Assembly (NCBI RefSeq): GCF_047971885.1
Contig: NZ_JBKEAE010000198.1
Location: forward strand, 1 to 15,744
Length of the DNA stretch: 15,744 nucleotides
From: Tropicimonas sp047971885
Lineage (GTDB): Bacteria > Pseudomonadota > Alphaproteobacteria > Rhodobacterales > Rhodobacteraceae
Direction: 5' to 3'
Shown: positions 1-7,853 of the stretch, piece after piece
Numbering within the stretch: position 1 is the stretch's first letter
How the letters are laid out: the number at the start of each line of letters is the position of its first letter
Program-made: the position numbers and the translations under genes
The notes under the pieces: generated by a model
Database searches by the model: none
The model's input: only the letters and a program-made list of their open reading frames with translations
Told to the model about the DNA's origin: nothing

Positions 1-725
1 CGGCGCAACCGGATATAGGCGTCCATCGCCGCACGCCCGGGCGTATCGAAACGATAGCCCAGCAATCCAAGCATCGAGGCCGATATCCGCCCAAGTTCGG
101 CGTCGGTATAGTCGGGAAACTCGATGTGATGGGCGATGCGCGACCGGAAGCCGGGATTGGCACTGAAGAACCGGTCCATACGGTCGGCGTAGCCGGCCAT
201 GACGATCACCAGATCGTCGCGGTTGTTTTCCATCACCTGCAGCAGGATCTCGATAGCCTCCTGCCCGTAATCGCGTTCGTTGTCGGGCTTGTAGAGGTAA
301 TAGGCCTCGTCGATGAACAGCACCCCGCCCATGGCCTTTTTCAACACCTCTTTCGTCTTGGGTGCGGTATGGCCGATATACTGGCCGACCAGATCGTCGC
401 GGGTGACACTGACCAGATGCCCCTTGCGGACATAGCCCAGCCGGTGCAGCAGGCCCGCCATCTTCAGCGCCACGGTGGTTTTGCCGGTGCCGGGATTGCC
501 GGAAAAGGACATGTGCAGGGTCGGTGTCTCGTTGGCCAGCCCCACCTCGCGCCGCGCCCGGTCGACCAGCAGCAGGGCCGCGATCTCGCGGATGCGCCGC
601 TTCACCGGCGCCAGCCCGATCAGTTCGGTATCCAGTTCGTCCAGCCCCGCGCGCACGCCCGAGCGTTCGTACTCGTTCCGCAGGTTCACCGTTGCGGGCA
701 GGGCCGTTTCTGTCCCATCCTCCAT
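1..725 (-). CDS. cbbX: CbbX, red-type Rubisco activase (AAA+), 3' end cut by window
   Basis: AAA+ ATPase that uses ATP hydrolysis to free inhibited red-type Rubisco from tight-binding sugar phosphates, acting in the cytoplasm on the C-terminal tail of RbcL. The first 241 codons are in the window and the C-terminal part lies beyond base 1. Visible are Walker A GNPGTGKT (residues 76-83), Walker B VLFIDEA (135-141), the pore-loop stretch GQYIGHTAPKT with the aromatic Tyr116, and the arginine-rich NPGFRSRI near residue 190. The sequence closely resembles R. sphaeroides CbbX from memory. I chose the ATG at 725 because AAAGG sits seven bases upstream; another in-frame ATG at 740 has no well-spaced ribosome site. 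It is the last visible gene of the cbb operon, about 70 bases after rbcS, as usual for red-type rbcLS. Confidence 0.96.
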   Translation of the reverse strand, partial: MEDGTETALPATVNLRNEYERSGVRAGLDELDTELIGLAPVKRRIREIAALLLVDRARREVGLANETPTLHMSFSGNPGTGKTTVALKMAGLLHRLGYVRKGHLVSVTRDDLVGQYIGHTAPKTKEVLKKAMGGVLFIDEAYYLYKPDNERDYGQEAIEILLQVMENNRDDLVIVMAGYADRMDRFFSANPGFRSRIAHHIEFPDYTDAELGRISASMLGLLGYRFDTPGRAAMDAYIRLR

Positions 726-766
726 GGGGCCGCCTTTCATCCTGACTCGTTTGTCCCGCCGGGGTC

Positions 767-785
767 AGGGGGCGCGAAGCCCCCT
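767..785 (-). terminator. rbcS-cbbX intergenic stem-loop (attenuator or mRNA stabiliser)
   Basis: A perfect 7-bp stem lies about ten bases after the rbcS stop on the transcribed (minus) strand: AGGGGGC (785-779), loop TTCGC, GCCCCCT (773-767). No T-run follows, so it is not a canonical intrinsic terminator. Its place between the abundant rbcLS message and the low-stoichiometry cbbX suggests partial termination or protection of the rbcLS 3' end; that role is inferred. The outer bases of its 3' arm could instead pair with a downstream segment (746-741). Confidence 0.6.
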
Positions 786-794
786 TTCCGGCAT

Positions 795-1184
795 TCAGCC
801 GACCAGCTCGTGCGTGTAGCGGATCGAGCGCCCATCGACCTCCTGCCGCCAGCAGCGGAACGAAGGCTCGGTCGGCGGGCGGTTGACGATGAAGGACATC
901 ATCACAGTTTCGCCACCGCGACGGTTGTCGAAGGCGTTGATGCGGATGTAGCTGTCGCCAAATGCCTTGCGACAATCCTCGAGCGCCATCATCACGCCTT
1001 TGGCGTCCTTCAGGTCGAACATCGGATTGCCCCACATTTCCCAATAGGTGTTGCGCGGGTGCGGCTCGTCGGTGAACTCGATTCCGACGGCCCATTCCCT
1101 CGACAGGATATATTCGACCTGCGCGGTGATCTGGTTGTCGTCCAGATCGGGCAGGAAGGAAAAGCAGCCCTGGGTAATACGCAT
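795..1184 (-). CDS. rbcS: Ribulose-bisphosphate carboxylase small subunit, red-type (form IC)
   Basis: Small subunit (cbbS) of the L8S8 Rubisco that carboxylates ribulose-1,5-bisphosphate in the Calvin cycle. The 129-residue protein begins MRITQGCFSFLPDL and has the conserved NTYWEMWGNPMFDL block. The C-terminal extension (from about residue 95, with VNRPPTEPSFRCWRQE) is characteristic of red-type small subunits, where it forms the beta-hairpin lining the central channel. The reading frame stays open upstream to 1301, inside rbcL, but the ATG at 1184 has AAGGGAG six bases before it and fits the family start. It begins 11 bases after the rbcL stop, so it is co-transcribed and probably translationally linked to rbcL. 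Confidence 0.97.
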   Translation of the reverse strand: MRITQGCFSFLPDLDDNQITAQVEYILSREWAVGIEFTDEPHPRNTYWEMWGNPMFDLKDAKGVMMALEDCRKAFGDSYIRINAFDNRRGGETVMMSFIVNRPPTEPSFRCWRQEVDGRSIRYTHELVG

Positions 1185-1195
1185 GTTTCGCTCCC

Positions 1196-2659
1196 TTAGC
1201 TGACCGAAGCCGTCGGCACGAAGTCCGAGGTGTCGGTCGAGGTATAATTGAAGGTGACGTTGCCCCAGGTCTCGAGCGCGGCGTCCAGCGGCTTGCACCA
1301 TCTGGCGGCGCGGCGCAGCACCTCGGGGCCGTCGGTGGCGATGTTAACGCCCTCGTTCCGGGCCAGCACCATCGCCTCCAGCGCCACCCGGTTCGCGGTT
1401 GCGCCGGCCTGGATGCCCATCGGATGGCCGATGGTGCCGCCGCCGAACTGCAACACCACATCGTCGCCGAACAGATCGATAAGCTGGTGCATCTGCCCGG
1501 CGTGGATGCCGCCCGAGGCGACCGGCATGACCTTTCTCAGATCGCCCCAGTCCTGTTCGAAGAAGATGCCGCGTGGCAGATCGACCTCGTTCCTGATCTC
1601 GCGGCAGATATTGTAGAAGCCCTGAACCGTCAGCGGATCGCCTTCCAGTTTGCCGACGGCGGTGCCGCAATGCAGGTGATCGACCCCGGCCATGCGCAGC
1701 CATTTGGCGATCACACGGAAGCTGATGCCGTGGTTCTTCTGGCGGGTGTAGGTGCCGTGACCGGCGCGGTGCATGTGCAGGATCATGTCGTTCTGGCGGC
1801 ACCAGTTCGACATCGACTGAATCGCCGTCCAGCCGACGATCAGATCGACCATGACGATGCAGGAGCCCAGTTCCCTGGCGAAATCCGCCCGGCGGTACAT
1901 TTCTTCCATCGTACCGGCGGTGACGTTCAGGTAATGGCCCTTGACCTCGCCGGTGGCCGCCGTGGCCTTGTTCACCGCCTCCATGCAGTACAGGAACCGG
2001 TCGCGCCAATGCATGAACGGCTGGCTGTTGATGTTCTCGTCATCCTTCATGAAATCGAGCCCGCCCTTCAGCCCCTCGTAGACGACGCGGCCGTAGTTCT
2101 TGCCCGAGAGGCCCAGCTTCGGCTTGGTCGTCGCGCCCAGAAGGGGGCGGCCGAACTTGTCCAGCCGCTCGCGCTCGACCACGATGCCGGTGGGGGGGCC
2201 GGCAAAGGTCTTCATGTAGGCGACGGGAAAGCGCATGTCCTCCAGCCGGGCGGCCTTCAGCGGCTTGAAGCTGAAGACATTGCCGATGATCGAGGCGGTG
2301 ACATTGGCGATCGAGCCTTCCTCGAACAGGATCAGGTCATAGGCGACCCAGGCGAAATACTGCCCCTGCTGCCCCGGCACCGGCTCGACCCTGTAGGCCC
2401 TGGCGCGGTACTGATCCGCCGCCGTCAGCCGGTCGGTCCAGACCACGGTCCAGGTCGCGGTCGAGCTTTCGCCCGCCACTGCCGCCGCCGCCTCGATCGG
2501 GTCCACACCCTCCTGCGGGGTGATGCGGAACAGGGCCAGCACGTCGGTATCGCGGGGTTGGTAATCGCCGTCCCAATAGCCCATCTGCGCGTATTTCAGC
2601 ACGCCCGCGGCATAGCGCTTTTTCTTGTCGGTGATTTCGGTCTTTGACATCTCGTTCAT
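1196..2659 (-). CDS. rbcL: Ribulose-bisphosphate carboxylase large subunit, form IC
   Basis: Catalytic large subunit (cbbL) of Rubisco, which fixes CO2 (or O2) onto ribulose-1,5-bisphosphate. At 487 residues it matches the form IC length. Visible active-site elements are the catalytic Lys179 in TTKPKLG, the carbamylated Lys205 with Mg ligands Asp207 and Glu208 in GLDFMKDDE, the HMHRAGHGTYTRQ segment, and loop 6 around VMPVASGGIHAGQM. It ends in DFVPTASVS, the red-type tail engaged by CbbX. Three in-frame ATGs compete: 2677 (overlapping the fba stop as ATGA), 2659 and 2650. I chose 2659 because a purine-rich GGAGGGAGG lies immediately upstream and gives the family length; 2650 is possible too. 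Co-transcribed with fba upstream and rbcS downstream. Confidence 0.97.
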   Translation of the reverse strand: MNEMSKTEITDKKKRYAAGVLKYAQMGYWDGDYQPRDTDVLALFRITPQEGVDPIEAAAAVAGESSTATWTVVWTDRLTAADQYRARAYRVEPVPGQQGQYFAWVAYDLILFEEGSIANVTASIIGNVFSFKPLKAARLEDMRFPVAYMKTFAGPPTGIVVERERLDKFGRPLLGATTKPKLGLSGKNYGRVVYEGLKGGLDFMKDDENINSQPFMHWRDRFLYCMEAVNKATAATGEVKGHYLNVTAGTMEEMYRRADFARELGSCIVMVDLIVGWTAIQSMSNWCRQNDMILHMHRAGHGTYTRQKNHGISFRVIAKWLRMAGVDHLHCGTAVGKLEGDPLTVQGFYNICREIRNEVDLPRGIFFEQDWGDLRKVMPVASGGIHAGQMHQLIDLFGDDVVLQFGGGTIGHPMGIQAGATANRVALEAMVLARNEGVNIATDGPEVLRRAARWCKPLDAALETWGNVTFNYTSTDTSDFVPTASVS

Positions 2660-2673
2660 GTTCCTCCCTCCTC

Positions 2674-3753
2674 TCATGCGGCTTTCGCGCCGGTGATGGC
2701 CGGGTCCAGCGCCCCCGACGCATATCGTCTGGCCATCTCGTCCATCGCGATGACCCTGATCCTGCCGGCGTGTCCCGCCGTGCCGAAGCGTTCGAACCGG
2801 TCACGGCACAGGCTCTCCAGTTCCTCCATCGCCGGAATAAGGAACTTGCGCGGATCGAATTCCTCCGGCCGGTCGCGGGCGATGCGGCGGAACTGGCCGG
2901 TCATCGCCATGCGGCAATCGGTGTCGATATTCACCTTGCGCACACCGTGGCGGATGCCGCGCTCGATCTCCTCGACCGGGACGCCCCAGGTCTGCGGCAT
3001 CGCCCCGCCCGATCGGTTGATCAGATCCTGCAGGTGCTGCGGCACGCTGCTGGAGCCGTGCATCACCAGGTGCGTGCCGGGCAGGCGCTCGTGGATCGCC
3101 TCGATCACATGCATGGCCAGAATGTCGCCATCCGGCTTGCGGGTGAACTTGTAGGCACCGTGGCTGGTGCCGCAGGCGATGGCCAGCGCGTCGCATTTCG
3201 TCCGGGCGACGAAATCGACCGCCTGATCGGGGTCGGTCAGCAACTGGCTGTGATCCAGCCTGCCCTCGGCGCCCGAGCCGTCCTCGGCTGCCGCCTCGCC
3301 GGTTTCCAGCGATCCCAGCACACCCAGTTCGCCCTCGACCGAGGCGCCGACGCCATGCGCGGCCTCGCTCACCCTGGCGGTCGTCGCGACGTTGTAATCG
3401 TAATCGGCGGGCGTTTTCATGTCCTCGTGCAGCGAGCCATCCATCATCACGCTGGTGAAGCCGTGCCGGATCGCCGACATGCAGGTCGCCATGTTGTTGC
3501 CGTGGTCCTGATGCAGACAGATCGGAATTGCGGGGTTCATCTCGGCCAGCGCCTCGACCATGCGGCGCAGCATGATATCGCCGGCATAGCTGCGTGCGCC
3601 CCGGCTGGCCTGAAGGATCACCGGCGCATCGACGGCGGCGGCAGCCTTCACGATGGCCAGCCCCTGCTCCATGTTGTTGATGTTGAAGGCGGGCACGCCA
3701 TAGCCGTGTTCGGCGGCGTGATCCAGCAATTGTCTCAGTGTGATCAGTGTCAT
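2674..3753 (-). CDS. cbbA: Class II fructose-bisphosphate aldolase (CbbA)
   Basis: Zinc-dependent aldolase that condenses dihydroxyacetone phosphate with glyceraldehyde 3-phosphate to fructose 1,6-bisphosphate, and with erythrose 4-phosphate to sedoheptulose 1,7-bisphosphate, in Calvin-cycle regeneration. The 359-residue length fits the cbb-associated class II enzymes. Seen are HQDHGN with the catalytic Asp83 and metal ligand His84, SVEGELG near residue 138, GTSHGAYKF with His198, VMHGSSS with His232, and the NIDTD segment of the phosphate site. The ATG at 3753 is preceded by GGAGGGG at five bases. It starts 57 bases after tkt, and its TGA overlaps the outermost possible rbcL ATG. Confidence 0.96.
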   Translation of the reverse strand: MTLITLRQLLDHAAEHGYGVPAFNINNMEQGLAIVKAAAAVDAPVILQASRGARSYAGDIMLRRMVEALAEMNPAIPICLHQDHGNNMATCMSAIRHGFTSVMMDGSLHEDMKTPADYDYNVATTARVSEAAHGVGASVEGELGVLGSLETGEAAAEDGSGAEGRLDHSQLLTDPDQAVDFVARTKCDALAIACGTSHGAYKFTRKPDGDILAMHVIEAIHERLPGTHLVMHGSSSVPQHLQDLINRSGGAMPQTWGVPVEEIERGIRHGVRKVNIDTDCRMAMTGQFRRIARDRPEEFDPRKFLIPAMEELESLCRDRFERFGTAGHAGRIRVIAMDEMARRYASGALDPAITGAKAA

Positions 3754-3810
3754 GTCAGCCCCTCCCCGGGCCGCATCTTCTCCATTCGCGATTGACGCGG
3801 CGTTTCTTCC

Positions 3811-5844
3811 TCACGGCAGCGCCGCGCTGCCGACCTGCCCGGCGACCGGATTCCGACGGACGGATCTGATTGCTGCGCCCGCCACCGCCTCGGGCGTGAT
3901 GCCGAACCGGCGATAAAGATCCGCGGCAGGAGCGGAGGCGCCGAAGCCGGTCATCCCGACAAAGATATCTCCCCGTTCCAGCAGAAGTTCCCAGCCGTGA
4001 CGGACCGCCGCCTCGATCCCCACTCTCGGGGCAGTCCCGCGCACCCGGATCCGGTAATCGGGTGGCTGGATCGCGAACATCTCGAAACAGGGCACCGAAA
4101 CCACGGCGGCGCGCACCCCCTGCCGGGCAAGGATCTGTGCCGCTGTCGCTGCGGTCTGCACCTCTGATCCGCTGGCGATAAGCGTCACATCGCGCCCGTC
4201 CTCGGGCTCGGACAGGACATAGGCGCCGCGCGCGGTCAGGTTTTCGGCCACGTGCCGGCGGCGAAGCGTCGGCAGCCCCTGGCGCGAGAGGATCAGCGCC
4301 GTTGGGGTCCGCACCGCCGCCGCGGCCAGCGCCCAGGCTTCGGCGGTCTCGACCGCGTCGGCCGGGCGGATGACATTCAGGTTTGGCATCGCCCGAAGCG
4401 AGGCGAGCTGTTCGACCGGTTGATGTGTCGGGCCATCCTCGCCCAGCCCGATGCTGTCATGGGTCAACACATAGGTGACCGGCAGCCCCATCAGCGCCGA
4501 CAGCCGGATCGCGCCGCGCGCATAGTCGCAAAAGGCCAGGAAGGTGCCGCCATAGGGGCGGAAGCCCCCATGCAGCGCCATCCCGTTCATCGCCGCCGCC
4601 ATGCCATGTTCGCGAATGCCATAATGGACATAGCGCCCGCCGTAATCGCCGGGGCCGACCGCGCCCATCCCCATGGTCCTGGTGTTGTTCGAGCCGGTCA
4701 GATCGGCCGAGCCCCCGACCATCTCCGGCAGGGTCGCGTTCACCACCGCCAGCGCCATTTCGCTGGCCTTGCGGGTGGCGACCGTCGGTGCGTCGCGGGA
4801 CAGTTCCCGCTTGAACGCAACGATTGCCGTCTCCAGCGCCGCGTGATCGGGCGCGGCCAGCGCGGCGTGGAACCGCTCGCGCAGGGGCGATCCGGCCAGA
4901 CGCTCCCGCCAGTCGGCCCTTGCCGCAGCGCCGCGTGCCGCGATGGCCTGCCAGTCGGCATATACCTGGTCCGGCACCTCGAAGGGCGCGTGCGGCCAGC
5001 CAAGGGCCTTGCGGGCGGCGGCGATCTCGACTGTGCCAAGCGGCGCGCCGTGAACGTCATGGCTGCCCTGTTTGCCCGGCGCGCCGAAGCCGATCACCGT
5101 GCGGCAGGCGATCAGGCTGGGGCGCGGATCGTCGCGGGCGGTGGCGATGGCAGTTGCGATTTCCTCGGCATTGTGGCCATCGACATGCAGCACATGCCAG
5201 TTGCTGGCGGCGAAACGCGCGCCCTGATCGGTCGAGGTGGACAGATCGGTGCCGCCGTCGATGGTGATTCCGTTATTGTCCCACAGTACGATCAGCCGGC
5301 CCAGCCGCAGATGGCCTGCCATGTCGACCGCCTCCTGGCTGATACCCTCCATCAGGCATCCGTCTCCGGCGATGACATATGTGTAATGGCTCACCAGATC
5401 GTCGCCGAACCGGGCATTCATCATCCGTTCCGCCAGCGCCATGCCGACAGCGGTCGCGATACCCTGTCCCAGCGGGCCGGTCGTGGTCTCGATTCCCAGG
5501 GCATGTCCGTATTCGGGATGCCCGGCGGTCCGGCTGCCCATCTTGCGGAATGCACGGATCTGGTCCATGCCCATATCCGCATAGCCCAGCAGATGATGGA
5601 CCGCGTAAACCAGCATCGAGCCATGTCCCGCCGACAGGATGAAGCGATCGCGGTCGGCCCATTCCGGTTCCTTCGGGTCGAGCCGGATGAAGCGCCTGAA
5701 CAGCACCGTCGCCACATCCGCCATGCCCATCGGCATGCCGGGATGGCCCGATTGCGCCGCTTCGACCGCATCCATCGTCAGCGCGCGGACCGCACTTGCC
5801 ATGCGGGTTTCGGCCGGGGTGGCCTCGTGACAGATCTGGTGCAT
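3811..5844 (-). CDS. tkt: Transketolase (CbbT)
   Basis: Thiamine-diphosphate enzyme moving two-carbon ketol units between sugar phosphates, giving xylulose 5-phosphate, ribose 5-phosphate and erythrose 4-phosphate in the Calvin cycle. At 677 residues it is complete and of usual length. Motifs are SGHPG (His34), SAGHGS (His74), the ThDP and metal motif GDG at 160-162 with N190-N191 about 30 residues later, GSHDVHG (His265), the catalytic glutamate in IREHGM (Glu412) and GEDGPTHQP (His474). These cover the N-terminal PP, middle Pyr and C-terminal domains. The ATG at 5844 has AAGGAG six bases upstream. It follows prkB by 14 bases, so it is called the Calvin-cycle isozyme cbbT by context. Confidence 0.96.
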   Translation of the reverse strand: MHQICHEATPAETRMASAVRALTMDAVEAAQSGHPGMPMGMADVATVLFRRFIRLDPKEPEWADRDRFILSAGHGSMLVYAVHHLLGYADMGMDQIRAFRKMGSRTAGHPEYGHALGIETTTGPLGQGIATAVGMALAERMMNARFGDDLVSHYTYVIAGDGCLMEGISQEAVDMAGHLRLGRLIVLWDNNGITIDGGTDLSTSTDQGARFAASNWHVLHVDGHNAEEIATAIATARDDPRPSLIACRTVIGFGAPGKQGSHDVHGAPLGTVEIAAARKALGWPHAPFEVPDQVYADWQAIAARGAAARADWRERLAGSPLRERFHAALAAPDHAALETAIVAFKRELSRDAPTVATRKASEMALAVVNATLPEMVGGSADLTGSNNTRTMGMGAVGPGDYGGRYVHYGIREHGMAAAMNGMALHGGFRPYGGTFLAFCDYARGAIRLSALMGLPVTYVLTHDSIGLGEDGPTHQPVEQLASLRAMPNLNVIRPADAVETAEAWALAAAAVRTPTALILSRQGLPTLRRRHVAENLTARGAYVLSEPEDGRDVTLIASGSEVQTAATAAQILARQGVRAAVVSVPCFEMFAIQPPDYRIRVRGTAPRVGIEAAVRHGWELLLERGDIFVGMTGFGASAPAADLYRRFGITPEAVAGAAIRSVRRNPVAGQVGSAALP

Positions 5845-5858
5845 CGGATTCTCCTTCG

Positions 5859-6731
5859 TCAGACCCGCCGGCTTTCATCCACCAGGCGATGGATCATCGG
5901 CGTGAAGATGAGTTGCATCGCCAGATCGAGTCTGCCGCCCGGAATCACGATGGAATTGGCGCGGGACATCCAGCTGTCGTGGATCATCGAGATCAGGTAG
6001 GGAAAATCGATCCCGCGCGGATTCCTGAACCGGATCACCACCAGGCTTTCGTCGGCGGTGGGAATCCAGCGGGCGACGAAAGGGTTCGAGGTATCGACAA
6101 CCGGCACCCGCTGGAAATTCACGTCGGTTTCGGTGAATTGCGGGCAAATGCAATGCACGTAAGCGTGCATCCGGCGCAGGATTACGTCGGTTACCGCCTC
6201 CGTCGAATAGCCCCGGCTGACCTTGTCGCGATGGATTTTCTGGATCCACTCCAGATTGATTACCGGCACTACCCCGATCTTGAGATCGGCGTATTTCGCC
6301 ACATTTGCGTCGTCACTGACCACCGCCCCGTGCAGCCCTTCGTAGAACAGCAGGTCGGAGCCGCTTTCGAACGGTGCCCAGTCGGTGAAGGTGCCGGGCG
6401 CGGCGCCATGACGTTCGGCCTCGGCATCGTTGTGAATGTAGTGCCGGGTCTCTCCGGTGCCGGTCTCGCCATAGATGCGGAAGACCTCTTGCAGCCTTCC
6501 CAGATAGTTGGCCTCGTAAGAGAAATGGCTGAAGGTCTCGTCTCCGGCCGCCTTGCGGGATTCGAGTTCGGCCGTCATCGCCGCGCGGTCGAAGCGATGG
6601 AAGGCGTCACCCTCGATGGATATGGCGTTGACGCCTTCACGACGGAAGATCTGGTCAAACGTGCTCTTGACAGTGGTCGTGCCCGCACCCGAGGAACCTG
6701 TGACGGAAATGACCGGATGTTTCTTGCTCAT
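5859..6731 (-). CDS. prkB: Phosphoribulokinase (CbbP)
   Basis: Phosphorylates ribulose 5-phosphate to ribulose 1,5-bisphosphate with ATP, a step unique to the Calvin cycle. The 290-residue protein is the bacterial class I (octameric, NADH-activated) type. The P-loop GSSGAGTT is at residues 12-19. Asp42, His45, Arg49, Arg168, Asp169, Arg173, Arg186 and Arg187 fall at exactly the numbers described for the R. sphaeroides enzyme, and LLFYEGLHG holds the Walker B Glu131. The ATG at 6731 has AGGA about seven bases upstream. Gaps are 9 bases to fbp before it and 14 to tkt after it, so it is firmly inside the operon. Confidence 0.97.
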   Translation of the reverse strand: MSKKHPVISVTGSSGAGTTTVKSTFDQIFRREGVNAISIEGDAFHRFDRAAMTAELESRKAAGDETFSHFSYEANYLGRLQEVFRIYGETGTGETRHYIHNDAEAERHGAAPGTFTDWAPFESGSDLLFYEGLHGAVVSDDANVAKYADLKIGVVPVINLEWIQKIHRDKVSRGYSTEAVTDVILRRMHAYVHCICPQFTETDVNFQRVPVVDTSNPFVARWIPTADESLVVIRFRNPRGIDFPYLISMIHDSWMSRANSIVIPGGRLDLAMQLIFTPMIHRLVDESRRV

Positions 6732-6740
6732 CTTTTTTCC

Positions 6741-7748
6741 TCATGCCCGGAAAAGGCCGCGCTGGCCAAACAGTGCCGAAGCTTCCGCCGGTGGCAGGTC
6801 GTGGTAGGCTGTGACGCGATCAACCTTTTCCTTCGAACCGAAAACCAGCGGTGTGCGATCGTGCAGCCCGCGGGCGGACTGATCGAGAATCGACGTATGG
6901 CCATCCGTCGCGCCGCCGCCCGCCTGTTCGATCAGCATTGCGATGGGGGCGCTTTCGTAGACCATCCGCAAACGACCGCGCTGATAACCCGGCCGCGCAT
7001 CCGCCGGGTACAGAAACAATCCGCCGCGTATCAGGATCCGGTGCGTTTCGGCCACCAGCGAGGCAATCCAGCGCATGTTGTAGTTGCGCGAATGCGGACC
7101 GTCCTCGCCCGCCAGGCAATCGTCGATATAGGCACGCACCGGCGCGGACCAGTGACGATAGTTCGAGGCGTTGATCGCATATTCCGGCGACTTGTCCGGT
7201 ATACGCAAGCGTGCGGAAATCAGCATGAAACGCTGGCTTTCGGGGTCGAGCGTATATAGCCGCGTGCCCGCGCCGAAGGTTATCACCAGCGATGTCTGCG
7301 GCCCGTAGATGATGTAGCCCGCAGCAATCTGCTCGGAGGCCTTGCGCAGCAGGCTCGTCATTCCGTCTGCTGCGGCGGGGTAGATCGAGAAGATCGTGCC
7401 GATCGACACATTCACGTCGATATTCGACGACCCGTCGAGCGGATCGATGGCCAGCGCGAGCGTCCCGGTTTCGTCCAGTTCGGTGACGGTCTCGCGCTCC
7501 TCGGAGCCATAATAACGGACACCCGCGCCACGCGCGGCAGCGGCGAAGGCCTCGTCGGCCATGACATCCAGCGCCTTCTGGCCATCGCCACCGCTGTTCC
7601 GGCCCACCTGCACACCCAGATCCTGCCCCATGGCACCGCGGGCGATCAACCGTGACAGACGGCGTCCAACCTCGCAGATCGCCGTGACGACGGCGCGGCA
7701 ATCCTCCGGGATGTCATCGGGATCGATTGGTGTTGCCGCGTTTGTCAT
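6741..7748 (-). CDS. fbp: Fructose-1,6-bisphosphatase class 1 (CbbF)
   Basis: Hydrolyses fructose 1,6-bisphosphate, and probably sedoheptulose 1,7-bisphosphate in autotrophs, within Calvin-cycle regeneration. The 335-residue product is of normal class 1 length. Metal-binding residues are Glu83-Glu84 in YGSEERE and Asp102/Asp105 in IDPLDGSSNIDVN, the Li-sensitive phosphatase signature. The substrate-binding region with NYNMRW and GGLFLYPAD follows in the C-terminal half. The frame is open to 7829, but the ATG at 7748 has GGGAGG five bases upstream and starts a normal N-terminus; the extra codons would run through the AT-rich promoter region. First gene of the cbb operon and divergent from cbbR. 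Confidence 0.95.
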   Translation of the reverse strand: MTNAATPIDPDDIPEDCRAVVTAICEVGRRLSRLIARGAMGQDLGVQVGRNSGGDGQKALDVMADEAFAAAARGAGVRYYGSEERETVTELDETGTLALAIDPLDGSSNIDVNVSIGTIFSIYPAAADGMTSLLRKASEQIAAGYIIYGPQTSLVITFGAGTRLYTLDPESQRFMLISARLRIPDKSPEYAINASNYRHWSAPVRAYIDDCLAGEDGPHSRNYNMRWIASLVAETHRILIRGGLFLYPADARPGYQRGRLRMVYESAPIAMLIEQAGGGATDGHTSILDQSARGLHDRTPLVFGSKEKVDRVTAYHDLPPAEASALFGQRGLFRA

Positions 7749-7853
7749 CTGCCCCTCCCGCATCACGAACGTCTTGCGCCTGAGGAGAGCTTTCACGTGG
7801 TGTAATTTTTTAAAATTTAATTCTATCAAACTATGATTTATGATTTTTTAATC
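7749..7853. promoter_or_regulatory. Divergent fbp/cbbR promoter-operator region
   Basis: This 105-base gap separates the divergent starts of the cbb operon and cbbR and is the natural site for CbbR-controlled promoters. Bases 7801-7855 have only 7 G or C in 55, against GC-rich surroundings. Dyads visible are ATCA-N5-TGAT (7825-7837) and ATGATT-N4-AATCAT (7840-7855), with ATGATT also directly repeated at 7833 and 7840. LysR proteins usually bind T-N11-A dyads next to their own divergent genes; one such spacing runs from T7824 to A7836. Exact -35 and -10 boxes cannot be assigned. Confidence 0.65.

Noticed and set aside
126..1199. Plus-strand open frame of 357 codons opposite cbbX and rbcS
   Set aside because: It is antisense to cbbX and rbcS, both with clear motifs and starts.
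3787..3799. CGCG-N5-CGCG between tkt and cbbA as a terminator
   Set aside because: Only a 4-bp stem with no T-run; the two genes appear to be in one operon.
4252..6000. Long open frame on the plus strand across tkt and prkB (582 codons), and similar ones at 1424-2647, 2644-3795 and 5796-7259
   Set aside because: They mirror the minus-strand cbb genes, have no recognisable domain and are explained by high GC and codon bias on the opposite strand.
7749..7829. N-terminal extension of Fbp to an upstream ATG at 7829
   Set aside because: The extra 27 codons run through the AT-rich promoter, and the ATG at 7748 has a strong ribosome site.
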